A DNA stretch of 64,000 bases, taken from contig CALRPU020000028.1 of the NCBI GenBank assembly GCA_943370175.1, positions 1 through 64,000 on the forward strand, written 5' to 3'. Origin of the DNA: Ideonella_A intermedia_A (GTDB taxonomy: Bacteria > Pseudomonadota > Gammaproteobacteria > Burkholderiales > Burkholderiaceae_C). A model generated the notes under the pieces. The model was given only the letters and a program-made list of their open reading frames with translations, was not told where the DNA came from and did not search any database. The position numbers and the translations under genes were made by a program. This document shows, piece by piece, positions 40,377 through 48,749 of the stretch. Positions within the stretch are counted from its first letter, which is position 1; the number at the start of each line of letters is the position of its first letter.

Positions 40377-40543
40377 GCTTTCATTCGCGCCATTCAGAGG
40401 CCGCGGCAGCAGCACGCGCAGCGCCGTCCGCCTGCCGACGCAGAAGCAGGAAGACCAGCAAGGCCGGTGTGCCGTGCATCGCCGCCAGGCATCGGTGCCA
40501 GGCCGGACGCATCCGCGCACAGGCCTGGTCCCGCTGCGTCGAG

Positions 40544-40578
40544 GGCGATGGGCGATGGGCGATGAGCGATGAGCGATG
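40544..40578. repeat. Five tandem copies of a 7-base repeat
   Basis: GGCGATG three times followed by AGCGATG twice, without interruption, in the gap between the hydroxyacid dehydrogenase stop and the binding-protein gene. A unit of seven bases would vary by slippage. The remaining part of the 298-base gap (40289-40586) holds the shared element and nothing else recognised. Confidence 0.85.
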
Positions 40579-40586
40579 GCACGGTG

Positions 40587-41633
40587 TCAGGCCGTCAGCG
40601 CCAGGGCCGCCAGCCGCGCCTGCGCGATGGGCCAGACCTGCGGGTTCACCAGGCGCGGCGGGCGCCGGCCTTGTGTCAGCAACTCGGCGATCTGCGTGGC
40701 AGCCAGCGTCGCGTTGTTGCGCCGCGCCTCGTGCGTGACCCCGGCGGTGTGGTAGGTCGCCACCACGTTCGGCAGGCCGAGCAGCGGGTGACCCGGCGGC
40801 GGCGGCTCCTGGTCCCACACGTCCAGCCCGGCGCCGGCCAGGTGGCCGGACTTCAGGGCATCGGCCAGTGCTGCTTCGTCGTGGATGCCGCTGCGCGCCG
40901 TGGTGATGAACACGGCGCCCGGCTTCATCGCGGCGAAGCGGGCGGCGTTCATCATGCCTACGGTGTGCGCGTTGCGGGGGCAGTGCAGCGAGACGATGTC
41001 GCTGTGCCGCACCAGCTCGTCAAAGGACACCGCCTCGGCGCCGCGGCGCTCCATCTCCTGGGGGTCCAGTGCCGGGTCGCTGCCGAGCACCCGCATGCCG
41101 AAGGCGCGTCCGAGCGCCGCCGTGCGGCGGCCGATCTCGCTCATGCCGACGAGGCCCAGCGTCCGCCCGCGCAACTCGTGGCCCATCAGCGCCTCGCGGC
41201 TGAAGCCGCGCTCATTGCTGCGCAGACGGCGGTCGGACTCGGCAATGCGCCGCAGCACGGCGAGCATCAAGCCGATGGCCATTTCGGCGACGGAGTGCGC
41301 GTTGCCGCCGACCTGGTTCATCACCATCACCCCGGCCTGGGTGCAGGCGTCGATGTCGATGGTGTCGCAGCCCGACCCGTTGGCCGACACCGCCAGCAGG
41401 TTCGGGCAGCGCCGCAGCAGCGCCGCGTCGGCGAACAGGTGGTCTGGAAGCTCGTCGCGCGCCGAGTTGGTCTGCAGCACATGCGCCCGGGCGAGCGCTT
41501 CGCCAAGGGCGTCGTCCTCGCCCTCGGTGGCAATCGTCTGCAGTGCGATCGAGGCCTGCGCCGACAGCAGGCGGTCGAAGACCGGGTCCATCCAGAAGGC
41601 GAAGCGCACGACATGAAGCGGCGGTGTGTTCAT
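40587..41633 (-). CDS. D-2-hydroxyacid dehydrogenase, NAD-dependent
   Basis: Dehydrogenase interconverting a 2-oxo acid and its D-hydroxy acid, 348 residues. The NAD-binding loop is TLGLVGMSEIGRRTA; the catalytic residues are arginine in TTARSG, glutamate in WDQEPP and histidine in YHTAGVT, in the expected order. VSANGSGCDTIDIDAC is the substrate-side segment. It is the last gene of the run beginning with the Bug protein, 25 bases after the hydratase homologue. Confidence 0.9.
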   Translation of the reverse strand: MNTPPLHVVRFAFWMDPVFDRLLSAQASIALQTIATEGEDDALGEALARAHVLQTNSARDELPDHLFADAALLRRCPNLLAVSANGSGCDTIDIDACTQAGVMVMNQVGGNAHSVAEMAIGLMLAVLRRIAESDRRLRSNERGFSREALMGHELRGRTLGLVGMSEIGRRTAALGRAFGMRVLGSDPALDPQEMERRGAEAVSFDELVRHSDIVSLHCPRNAHTVGMMNAARFAAMKPGAVFITTARSGIHDEAALADALKSGHLAGAGLDVWDQEPPPPGHPLLGLPNVVATYHTAGVTHEARRNNATLAATQIAELLTQGRRPPRLVNPQVWPIAQARLAALALTA

Positions 41634-41658
41634 CGGTGGTCGCAGGTGGGTCGCAGGG

Positions 41659-42453
41659 TCAGCGCCCGAACTGGGGCGGGCGCTTGTCGAGGAAGGCGGA
41701 AACCGCCTCGCGGTGGTCGGCCGTCTGGTGAGCCAGCGCTTGCAGGGCCGCGGAGAGCTCCAGCAGCGATGGCAGGCTCATCTGCTGGCCCTCGCGCAAC
41801 AGGCGCTTGGTCATGCGCATCGCCTGCGGCGGGTTGGCGGCGATCTCGTCGGCCAGGCGATGCGCGGTGGGCAGGAGATCTTCGGCCGGCACCACCTGCG
41901 ACACCAGGTTCCAGGCGAGTGCGGTCGCCGCGTCGATGCTGCGGCCGGTGAACGACAGCTCGGCGGCGCGCGCCAGGCCAATGACGCGTGGCAGCAGCCA
42001 GGCCCCGCCGTCTCCGGGCACGATGCCCATCTTGACGAAGCTTTCGGCGAAGCGCGCCTGCTCGGCGGCGACGCGCAGGTCGCACATGCAAGCGAGGTCC
42101 AGGCCCGCGCCGATGGCCGCGCCGTTGACGGCGGCGATCACCGGGATCTCCAGGTTCCACAGCGCCAGCGGCAGCCGCTGGATGCCGTGGCGGTAGTCGT
42201 CGCGCACCCGCAGCCCGTCGACCGTGCCGGCGGACTGTTCCTGCATCCGGCGGATGTCACCGCCGGCCGAGAAGGCCGGGCCGGCGCCCGTCAGGACGAC
42301 CGCCCGCACGCCCGGATCGGCGGCAATGCGGTCCAACGCCGCCAGAAACTCGGCCACCGCCGTGTTGCCGGTGAGGGGGTTGCGCTGTTCGGGCTGCGAC
42401 ATCGTCAGTGTGACCACGTGGCCACGCTGCTCGACCTGAAGGAAGGCTGCCAT
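41659..42453 (-). CDS. Enoyl-CoA hydratase/isomerase family protein
   Basis: Crotonase-fold enzyme of 264 residues. The oxyanion-hole segments are SAGGDIRRM and NGAAIGAGLDLACMCD. By eye alignment with rat hydratase the second catalytic glutamate is kept (AAELSFTG), but the first is replaced by phenylalanine (FAESFVKMGIVPGDGG). That pattern is closer to isomerase-type members such as PaaG, so hydration should not be assumed. It follows the ligase by 10 bases. Confidence 0.85.
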   Translation of the reverse strand: MAAFLQVEQRGHVVTLTMSQPEQRNPLTGNTAVAEFLAALDRIAADPGVRAVVLTGAGPAFSAGGDIRRMQEQSAGTVDGLRVRDDYRHGIQRLPLALWNLEIPVIAAVNGAAIGAGLDLACMCDLRVAAEQARFAESFVKMGIVPGDGGAWLLPRVIGLARAAELSFTGRSIDAATALAWNLVSQVVPAEDLLPTAHRLADEIAANPPQAMRMTKRLLREGQQMSLPSLLELSAALQALAHQTADHREAVSAFLDKRPPQFGR

Positions 42454-42463
42454 GGGGTGCTCC

Positions 42464-43963
42464 TCAGCTCAGCGCGTGGCGTGCCAGCACGGCCTCGCCC
42501 GGCAGCTTGCGCCGCTGCACCTTGTTCACGCCGGTGTCGCGTGGCAGTGCCGCGATGCGGACAATTTCGACCGGCCGCATGATCTTCGGCAGCGTGGCGA
42601 TCACCGCTTGCGTGCGCGGGAGGTCGAAGGCCGGGTCGGTGACGAAGAGCACCACGCGCTGTCCGCTGACCTCATCGGGCCGGCTCCACAGCGCGAACTC
42701 CGAGAGGCCGGCTTCCGTCTCCAGCTTGCGCTCGACGTAGTCGATGGGCACGTACTCGCCGTTGACGCGGATGGCCTCGCTCATGCGCTCGATGAAGACC
42801 AGGTTGCCGTACGGGTCGATGCGGCCGCGGTCGCCGGTGTGGAACCAGCCCTGCCCGTCCAGTGCGGGGTCGAGGGCGCCGTCGCGCAGGTAGCCGGAGA
42901 AGAGCGTGTGCGCCGAGCGCTGCCGCACCAGGATCTCGCCCTCGTCGGACACCATCGCCTCCACGTCGAATCGGGCGCGGCCGGCGTACTGTGTCGGCCC
43001 CTCCTGCGCCGGTTCGGCATCCCCCGGCCGCAGCTGCCACAAGTGGCACAGGCCGCCGGCCTCGGTGGAGCCGTACAGGGTGATGCCCATCGGCACATCG
43101 AAGCGGCGGACGAACGCCTCCGACGCGAAGAACACGCAGCGCAGGCCATGCCCGGCGCTGTCGTCCGGCGTGGTGTCCTTCAGCAGCAGCTTCAGCGGCG
43201 TGCCGTGCAGCACGGCCGCCGTCGCGCCGATGCGCTTCACGGTGGGCCAGAACGTGGCGGCCGAGAAGCGCGGGGTGCCGTACACGCTGGCGCCGGCGGT
43301 GAGTCCGGCCACGACGCCATAGCCCAGCGGGTTGATGTGGAACATCGGCATCGGGGCGAACACCACGTCGCGCCAGGTGTAGCCCATCGAGTCGGCGATG
43401 AAGCGGCCGAGGCGGATGAAGTACGTGTGGCTCTGCGCGCAGAACTTGGGCCGGCCCGACGTCCCCGACGTGTGCATGAAGCTCGCGATGTCGCCGCCCT
43501 CGCACGCCAGGCCCCATTGCGCCGCATCGCCTTCGCCCGGCGGCATGGCGTCGCCCGAGATGGCGAGCGCGCCGGCCCAGGCGCGGCTGGCGTCGATGTC
43601 GCGCCAGGCCTTGTCCTTCGGCGCCGTGAACGTGTTGTCGAAGGTGGCAACGGCGTCGGGCCGCAGGTCGAGCAGCATGTCGCGCAGCAGTTCCTGAGGG
43701 TAGTGCGGGTTGATCAGCGCGGTCTTCAGGCCCACCAGTTGCGCCGCCATCCACAGGATCAGGTAGTGCTCGCTGGTGGCGCCGATGAAAGCCACCGTCG
43801 ATCCGCGGCGCAGGCCGAATGCGCCAATGCGCCGGGCAAGGCCCTGGGCCAGAGAGAGTGCTTCCACGAGCGGCAGCGAAGCCGTGTCGGTGCCGAAGCG
43901 GGCCTGCGGCGAGCGAAGCGCCGCGGCGGTGATGAGTTGGGCGAGGTTCTGGTGGCTGAACAT
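42464..43963 (-). CDS. AMP-forming acyl-CoA ligase/synthetase
   Basis: Adenylate-forming enzyme of 499 residues that would activate a carboxylic acid to its CoA thioester. The phosphate-binding loop is FMHTSGTSGRPKF, the second core motif is YGSTEAGGL, and GWFHTGDRGRIDPYGN with ERMSEAIRVNGEYV is the hinge region. The C-terminal catalytic lysine is in VNKVQRRKL. The substrate cannot be read from the sequence. It sits between the dehydrogenase and hydratase homologues, as in an activation-then-oxidation pathway. Confidence 0.9.
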   Translation of the reverse strand: MFSHQNLAQLITAAALRSPQARFGTDTASLPLVEALSLAQGLARRIGAFGLRRGSTVAFIGATSEHYLILWMAAQLVGLKTALINPHYPQELLRDMLLDLRPDAVATFDNTFTAPKDKAWRDIDASRAWAGALAISGDAMPPGEGDAAQWGLACEGGDIASFMHTSGTSGRPKFCAQSHTYFIRLGRFIADSMGYTWRDVVFAPMPMFHINPLGYGVVAGLTAGASVYGTPRFSAATFWPTVKRIGATAAVLHGTPLKLLLKDTTPDDSAGHGLRCVFFASEAFVRRFDVPMGITLYGSTEAGGLCHLWQLRPGDAEPAQEGPTQYAGRARFDVEAMVSDEGEILVRQRSAHTLFSGYLRDGALDPALDGQGWFHTGDRGRIDPYGNLVFIERMSEAIRVNGEYVPIDYVERKLETEAGLSEFALWSRPDEVSGQRVVLFVTDPAFDLPRTQAVIATLPKIMRPVEIVRIAALPRDTGVNKVQRRKLPGEAVLARHALS

Positions 43964-43979
43964 GGTGGGTGGAGGTGGG

Positions 43980-45140
43980 TCAGGCCGCGGAAGGGTCGAG
44001 GTGCTCGCTCATGTCCAGTCGCGACAGGAATCGCCCCAGGTTGTTCTTCAGCACCTCCATCGAGCCGCCACCGATCTCGAAGGTCTTGGCGTCGCGCCAG
44101 TAGCGGTTGAACGGTGAATTGACCATCGTCCCGTAAGCGCCGCAGACCTGGATGGCCTGCGCCGTCACGCGGTTGGCCACGTTGCAGCAGAACAGCTTGG
44201 CCGCACTCGAATGGCGGTCGATGTCGCGCTGCCCGTCGATGGCGTCGGCGGCCGCGTACAGCAGCAGGCGTGCCGCATCGATCTCGGCCAGCGATTCGGC
44301 GAAATACCACTGGATGCCCTGGAAGTCGAAGACAAACTGGTCGAAGGCCCTGCGCTGCTTCACGTAGGCCAGCGACTCCTCGAAGGCCGAGCGCGCCGCA
44401 CCGATGGCCATGGCGGCATTCAGCGTGCGCGAGTAGTTCAGGTTGCTGACGACGACCTTCAGGCCTTTGCCGACGTCGCCGATCAGATGATGCAGGGGCA
44501 CCCGCACGTCCTTGAGCACCAGCTCGACGTGTGGACCGTTGCGCAGTCCGAAGGTTTCGCTGCGGTCGCTGACGTAGGTGCTGACGCCCGGCAGGTCGCG
44601 TGGCACGGCGAACACGCCCAGGCCCTCGGCGGTCTGCACCAGGATGATGAACAGGTCCGCCCCGGTGCCCGAGGTGATGAAGGACTTCTGTCCGTTCAGC
44701 AGCCAGCAGTCGGCCTCGCGCACGGCCGTCGTGTCCAGGCTGCGGATGTCGCTGCCGTGGTGGCGTTCCGTCAGGGCATAGGATGCCTTGAGACCGCGCG
44801 CGAAGCGGGGCAGGTAGCGTTGCCGCAGTTCCTCGGTCCCGGAGCGCAGGATGGCGTTCTGCGCCTGGAAGTTCGAGTTCAGTGAAATGCCCACCGCGGC
44901 GCTGTGGGCGCCCACCTCCTCGAAGAAGCAGACGACCCGGTGGAAGGTGGCGCCCGCGCCCCCGTACGCGGTCGGCACGATGAGTGCATTGAAGCCCTGA
45001 TCGGCCGCGCGCTGGACGAGGTCGGCCGGGTACAGGTCAAGCCGGTCGATCTCGGCCGCCTTCGGCTTCACGTGCTCACGCGCGAAGGACCGGAACGAAC
45101 GGACGACCGCGTCGTCCTCGAATTCTTGCCACAGGGCCAT
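43980..45140 (-). CDS. Acyl-CoA dehydrogenase family protein, catalytic base apparently missing
   Basis: Flavoprotein of the acyl-CoA dehydrogenase fold, 386 residues. FAD and substrate segments are present (YALTERHHGSD, FITSGTGADL, RRAFDQFVFDFQGIQW, QVCGAYGT). By eye alignment neither usual catalytic glutamate is present: the MCAD position E376 is G358 (DAKTFEIGGGS) and the isovaleryl-type position E254 is S237 (LNYSRTL). Ordinary alpha,beta-dehydrogenation may not be its reaction; family members lacking the base include desulfinases and flavin monooxygenases. It is 13 bases after the amidohydrolase stop. Confidence 0.85.
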   Translation of the reverse strand: MALWQEFEDDAVVRSFRSFAREHVKPKAAEIDRLDLYPADLVQRAADQGFNALIVPTAYGGAGATFHRVVCFFEEVGAHSAAVGISLNSNFQAQNAILRSGTEELRQRYLPRFARGLKASYALTERHHGSDIRSLDTTAVREADCWLLNGQKSFITSGTGADLFIILVQTAEGLGVFAVPRDLPGVSTYVSDRSETFGLRNGPHVELVLKDVRVPLHHLIGDVGKGLKVVVSNLNYSRTLNAAMAIGAARSAFEESLAYVKQRRAFDQFVFDFQGIQWYFAESLAEIDAARLLLYAAADAIDGQRDIDRHSSAAKLFCCNVANRVTAQAIQVCGAYGTMVNSPFNRYWRDAKTFEIGGGSMEVLKNNLGRFLSRLDMSEHLDPSAA

Positions 45141-45153
45141 GGGGCGTCCTTGT

Positions 45154-46038
45154 TCAGCCCCAGTAGAGCTGGGTGGGGTTGGCGACCAGCACCTGCCGGC
45201 GCAGCATGGGGTCGGCGAGCCACTCGCCGGCCAGGTCGGCGAGTTCCGTGTCGTTCACCATCGGCGCCGCAATGGCCGGGTGCGGCCAGTCCGAGCCCCA
45301 GACCAGGTGCTGCGGGTTGGCTCTCAGCAGCCGGTCGACCAGAGGCCGCACGTCGCCGAAGCCGGTGCGCTGCTCGGTCAGGCGGTACGGACCGGACAAC
45401 TTGGCCCAGACCCGGCCTTCGCGCAGCAGGCTCACGAGGCTGGCGAAACCGGCAGACCCCGCCGCGCGCCCGGCGGGCAGGTGCCCGATGTGGTCCACCA
45501 CCACCGGCACGCCCATGTCGGCGATGCGACCGAGCAGCCGCGGTTGGGCGTCCACGTCGATGCAGACCTGCAGGTGCCAGCCATGGGGCCGGATGCGTTG
45601 CACCACCGCTTCGATCTCTGCCACGGGCGTGCCGGCCGCGTACAGCGCGTTCACCCGGGCGCCGCGGGAGCCGGCCTGGTGCCAGGCCTCGATGTCGCGC
45701 TCGGGCGTGTCGGCGCGCACCACCGCCACACCGCGCAGCCACGCCCCGTGCTCGCGCAGCATGGCCACGAACAGCGTGTGGTCCGAGCCGTAGACGCTGG
45801 GTTGCACCAGCACGGCCCGGGTGATGCCGACGGCCGACATCATGCGGCGATAGTCCGCCATCGGTGCCGCGGCGGGGGTGTAGCTGCGGCCCGGCGCCAG
45901 CGGGCAGCGGGCCGGGTCCTCGAAGACGTGGAAGTGGCAGTCGCAGCTGCCTTCGGGCAAGCGCTCGCGCGGCGGGCGCAGCGACGGGTCGAAAGCCAGA
46001 CAGGGTGCGGGCACGGCGGTGGCGTTGGCGGCGTTCAT
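45154..46038 (-). CDS. Amidohydrolase-2 family metal-dependent hydrolase
   Basis: TIM-barrel hydrolase of 294 residues, closest in character to the 2-pyrone-4,6-dicarboxylate lactonase (LigI) group. The metal-binding HxH lies in CDCHFHVFED; DHIGHLPAG and WGSDWPHP near 265 provide further active-site residues. Such enzymes open lactones or hydrolyse related cyclic acids. It is 13 bases after the Bug gene and leads the enzymatic part of the run. Confidence 0.87.
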   Translation of the reverse strand: MNAANATAVPAPCLAFDPSLRPPRERLPEGSCDCHFHVFEDPARCPLAPGRSYTPAAAPMADYRRMMSAVGITRAVLVQPSVYGSDHTLFVAMLREHGAWLRGVAVVRADTPERDIEAWHQAGSRGARVNALYAAGTPVAEIEAVVQRIRPHGWHLQVCIDVDAQPRLLGRIADMGVPVVVDHIGHLPAGRAAGSAGFASLVSLLREGRVWAKLSGPYRLTEQRTGFGDVRPLVDRLLRANPQHLVWGSDWPHPAIAAPMVNDTELADLAGEWLADPMLRRQVLVANPTQLYWG

Positions 46039-46051
46039 GGGGTGCGTCGCG

Positions 46052-47047
46052 TCAGTCGCGCTTGAGGCCGCCGATGGACTTGATCAGCGCGCCCATTTTT
46101 GCGAGGTCGGCCTTCACCAGCGCCGCCAGGGCGTCCGGACCGGAGCCCACGGGCGTGGCGCTCAAATCCTTCAGCTTGGCCTGCACCTCCGGCAGGGCGA
46201 TCACCGCGGCCAACTCGCGCGCAAGCAGGTCGACCAGCGGGCGTGCCAGGCCGGCGGGCCCGAAAATGCCGTTCCAGGTGTAGGTTTCGTAGCCCGGCAG
46301 GCCGGACTCGGCGATGGTCGGCAGGTCGGGGAACGATGGCACCCGCTGGTCGAGCGTGACGGCCATGGCGCGCACCGACCCGCTTCGGATGTGCGACGCC
46401 GCGCCCGACAGCACGTCGAACAGCAGCGGGATCTGCCCGCCGATGAGGTCGCTCATCGCCGGGCCGCCGCCCTTGTAGGGCACGTGCACGATGTCCACGC
46501 CGGCCATCGACTTGAACAGTTCCCCCGACAGGTGCGGCGGCGTGCCGATGCCCGAGGAGCCGTAGGCGAACTTGCCCGGTTGCGACTTCAGCAGCGCGAT
46601 CAGTTCCTTCAGGGTCGCTGCCTTGACGTCCTTGCCGACGACCAGCACGTTGGGCACCTTGGCCAGCAGCGAGACCGGCGTGAAGTCGCGCTGCGGGTCG
46701 TAGGTCGATGTCGTGGCCGACAGCGGGTTGAGCACGTGGGTCGCGATCGTTCCCATCAACAGCAGGCTGCCGTCGGCCGCGCCCTTGGCCACCTTCGCGG
46801 CGCCGATGGAGCCGCCACCACCGGCCACGTTCTCGACCACCACGGTGCGCGCCAGGCGCTCCGACAGCTTCTGCCCGACCAGGCGGCCGACCACGTCGGT
46901 GGCGCCGCCGGCCGCGAACGGCACGACCAGCGTGATGTTGCCCTTGGGCAGGGCGGCCTCCGCAAACGCACCGGCCGTCGACAGGCCAAGTCCTGCCGCG
47001 ATGCCGCGCTTGAGCACCTCGCGGCGGTTCGTCTTCCAGGGGTTCAT
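46052..47047 (-). CDS. Bug-type (tripartite tricarboxylate) solute-binding protein
   Basis: Periplasmic binding protein of the Bug/TctC family, 331 residues, typical of Burkholderiales. The signal has twin arginines (NRREVLKRG) and resembles a Tat signal, with cleavage near AFAEA. ITLVVPFAAGGATDVVGRLV and VVENVAGGGGSIGA are the family's substrate-contact loops. No TctAB membrane components are nearby, as is common for this family. It is first in the run that ends with the hydroxyacid dehydrogenase and is divergent from a LysR gene. Confidence 0.9.
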   Translation of the reverse strand: MNPWKTNRREVLKRGIAAGLGLSTAGAFAEAALPKGNITLVVPFAAGGATDVVGRLVGQKLSERLARTVVVENVAGGGGSIGAAKVAKGAADGSLLLMGTIATHVLNPLSATTSTYDPQRDFTPVSLLAKVPNVLVVGKDVKAATLKELIALLKSQPGKFAYGSSGIGTPPHLSGELFKSMAGVDIVHVPYKGGGPAMSDLIGGQIPLLFDVLSGAASHIRSGSVRAMAVTLDQRVPSFPDLPTIAESGLPGYETYTWNGIFGPAGLARPLVDLLARELAAVIALPEVQAKLKDLSATPVGSGPDALAALVKADLAKMGALIKSIGGLKRD

Positions 47048-47083
47048 GCGGTGCGTCTCCTGCGGTGGCTTCGGGCTGAACAA

Positions 47084-47113
47084 ATCATAAAAAGTGATCG
47101 GTCAGCTTGTGAA
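47084..47113 (-). promoter_or_regulatory. Sigma-70-like promoter for the Bug-led operon
   Basis: On the minus strand TTCACA (47108-47113) and TATGAT (47084-47089) are separated by 18 bases, one mismatch from consensus in each hexamer. The predicted transcript starts near 47077, about 30 bases before the Bug start. The -35 box is inside the shared element. Confidence 0.6.
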
Positions 47114-47141
47114 ATAGAACGTTGGCATGGCACGATCACGG
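47106..47141 (-). promoter_or_regulatory. Shared 35-base element, copy 2 (LysR/Bug divergent promoter)
   Basis: CTTGTGAAATAGA-NN-GTT-NNN-ATG-...-ATCACG, matching the copy at 40341 in 27 of 35 positions. Relative to the predicted start it covers about -30 to -64, where LysR-type activators bind. It contains a GTGA...TCAC dyad. The LysR gene at 47165 starts 24 bases from its end, so that protein is the likely ligand. Confidence 0.65.
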
Positions 47142-47164
47142 CCGGCGATCGATGGAGACGATGG

Positions 47165-48094
47165 ATGGACTTCAAGCAACTGCGCGCCTTCCTCACCGTG
47201 GCGGAGACGGGCAGCGTGACGCGCGCCGGTGACGTGCTGCACCTGGTGCAGCCGGCGGTGTCCCGGCAGCTCAAGCTGCTCGAGGAAGACATCGGGACCC
47301 CGCTGTTCGAGCGCGAGCGACACGGCATGGTGTTGACCGACGCCGGCAAGGCGTTGAGCGTGTACGCCCGCCGGGCGATGCTGGAACTCGAGCGGGCACG
47401 CGTCGAGATCGCCGGCGCGTCTGGCGGTGTCAGCGGGCTGGTGACGCTGGGCCTGTTGCCAAGCACGATCGACATCCTGTCCAGTCCGCTGGTCGCGGCC
47501 ATCGCGCGCGAGCACCCCGGCATCCGCATTCGCCTGGCGATGGGCTATGCCGGCACGCTGCTCGGTTGGCTGCAGTCCGGCGAGGTCGACGCGGCCTTGC
47601 TGTACGGTGCAGAGCACGCGCCAGACGTGCAGGCGCGGCCCCTGCTGGAAGAGGCGCTTTGGGTCATCGCACCCAAGGAAGCGCGCCTGCGCGCCTCGCG
47701 CCCCGTGACGCTGGCCAGCTTGTCCGGACGGAGCATGGTCCTGCCCAGCGCGCCGCACGGGATCCGCACGCTGGTGCAGCATGCCTGCGCGGTATCGAAC
47801 GTCGAACTGCAGATTGCCGCGGAGACCAATGCGCTGAGCGTGCAACGCAGGCTGGTGCTCGGAGGTCACGGCTGGACGATCTTGCCGCCCATCGCCGTGG
47901 CCGAGGACCTGAAGGCGCAGCAGCTCACCGGGGCGCCGCTGACCGCACCGGAGATCACCCGGACCATCGTGTTGGCGCTGCCGGCCCATCGGGCGACTGG
48001 CCCCCACGTGCGCTGTGCTGTTGACCTGCTGGTCGGCGCTGCGCGCGCGGCGGTCGAGTCCGGTGCTTGGCTCGAGGGTCGCTGGCTGGCGTGA
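47165..48094 (+). CDS. LysR-type regulator of the adjacent catabolic operon
   Basis: LysR-family regulator of 309 residues. The N-terminal helix-turn-helix is LRAFLTVAETGSVTRAGDVL with LHLVQPAVSRQLKLLE, and the co-inducer domain starts near 90 (GLVTLGLLPSTID). The ATG at 47165 has GGAG seven bases upstream; the ATG at 47161 is out of frame. It is divergent from the Bug-led operon and likely binds the shared element in the gap, and the second copy before the pxp run. It is convergent with the RraA-like gene (four-base gap). Confidence 0.92.
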   Translation: MDFKQLRAFLTVAETGSVTRAGDVLHLVQPAVSRQLKLLEEDIGTPLFERERHGMVLTDAGKALSVYARRAMLELERARVEIAGASGGVSGLVTLGLLPSTIDILSSPLVAAIAREHPGIRIRLAMGYAGTLLGWLQSGEVDAALLYGAEHAPDVQARPLLEEALWVIAPKEARLRASRPVTLASLSGRSMVLPSAPHGIRTLVQHACAVSNVELQIAAETNALSVQRRLVLGGHGWTILPPIAVAEDLKAQQLTGAPLTAPEITRTIVLALPAHRATGPHVRCAVDLLVGAARAAVESGAWLEGRWLA

Positions 48095-48098
48095 TCGT

Positions 48099-48737
48099 TC
48101 AGCTCAGGCCCAGCCGTTCCAGCGTTGGCCCGAGCCCGAGCAGATCGACCGTGTTCGTGCCGCCGGCGATGGCCTCGCGGAAGCCCTGTTCCTTCGCCTC
48201 GCGCGCACGCGCGGCGGCCACGACATCGGCGGCCTCGGCCCGGTCGACGACGACGAGGCCATCGCGGTCTCCGACGATCAGGTCGCCTGGTCGGATCAGC
48301 GCGTCGCCGATGCAGATGGGCACGTTCACCCGCCCGGCATGGGCCTTGCCGGTGCTCTTGATCGACAGCGCGCGGCAAAACACCGGGAATCCAGCGGCCA
48401 CGATGGCGTCGGCGTCGCGCACGGCCCCGTGGATCACAAGTCCTGCGAGGCCGAGCTTCTGCGCGGCGGCGGTCAGCACGTCGCCCCAGGGGCCCGCCTC
48501 AACGAATCCCTTCGCGTCGACCACCAGCACGTCGCCGGCCTTCGCCTTCAACAGCGCGTAATGCAGCATCAGGTTGTCAGCCGGTCGCGTGTCGACGGTC
48601 AGGGCCGGCCCGGCGATCCGGCTGGCCGGGTCAAGCGGCTTCAGGCCGCTGTCCAGTGCGCCTTTCGCGCCTTGTGCTTCGTACACGGTGGCGGCGCCGA
48701 GTTCGCGCAGCGCCTGGCAGAGGTCAAGCGGGTTCAT
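48099..48737 (-). CDS. RraA-like aldolase/decarboxylase, copy 1
   Basis: RraA/HMG-CHA-aldolase family protein of 212 residues. GPWGDVLTAAAQKLGLAGLV and HGAVRDAD (R107, D108) reproduce the metal-dependent aldolase motif that distinguishes 4-hydroxy-4-methyl-2-oxoglutarate/4-carboxy-4-hydroxy-2-oxoadipate aldolases and oxaloacetate decarboxylases from the RNase E regulator RraA. VGDRDGLVVVDR is the common C-terminal segment. It is last in the run RraA-like 2, Bug protein, RraA-like 1, 12 bases after the Bug gene. Confidence 0.83.
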   Translation of the reverse strand: MNPLDLCQALRELGAATVYEAQGAKGALDSGLKPLDPASRIAGPALTVDTRPADNLMLHYALLKAKAGDVLVVDAKGFVEAGPWGDVLTAAAQKLGLAGLVIHGAVRDADAIVAAGFPVFCRALSIKSTGKAHAGRVNVPICIGDALIRPGDLIVGDRDGLVVVDRAEAADVVAAARAREAKEQGFREAIAGGTNTVDLLGLGPTLERLGLS

Positions 48738-48749
48738 GGTGGCAGCTCC

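Noticed and set aside
40544..40578. CRISPR-like array or coding repeat
   Set aside because: The unit is seven bases with no spacers, and no reading frame across it looks real.
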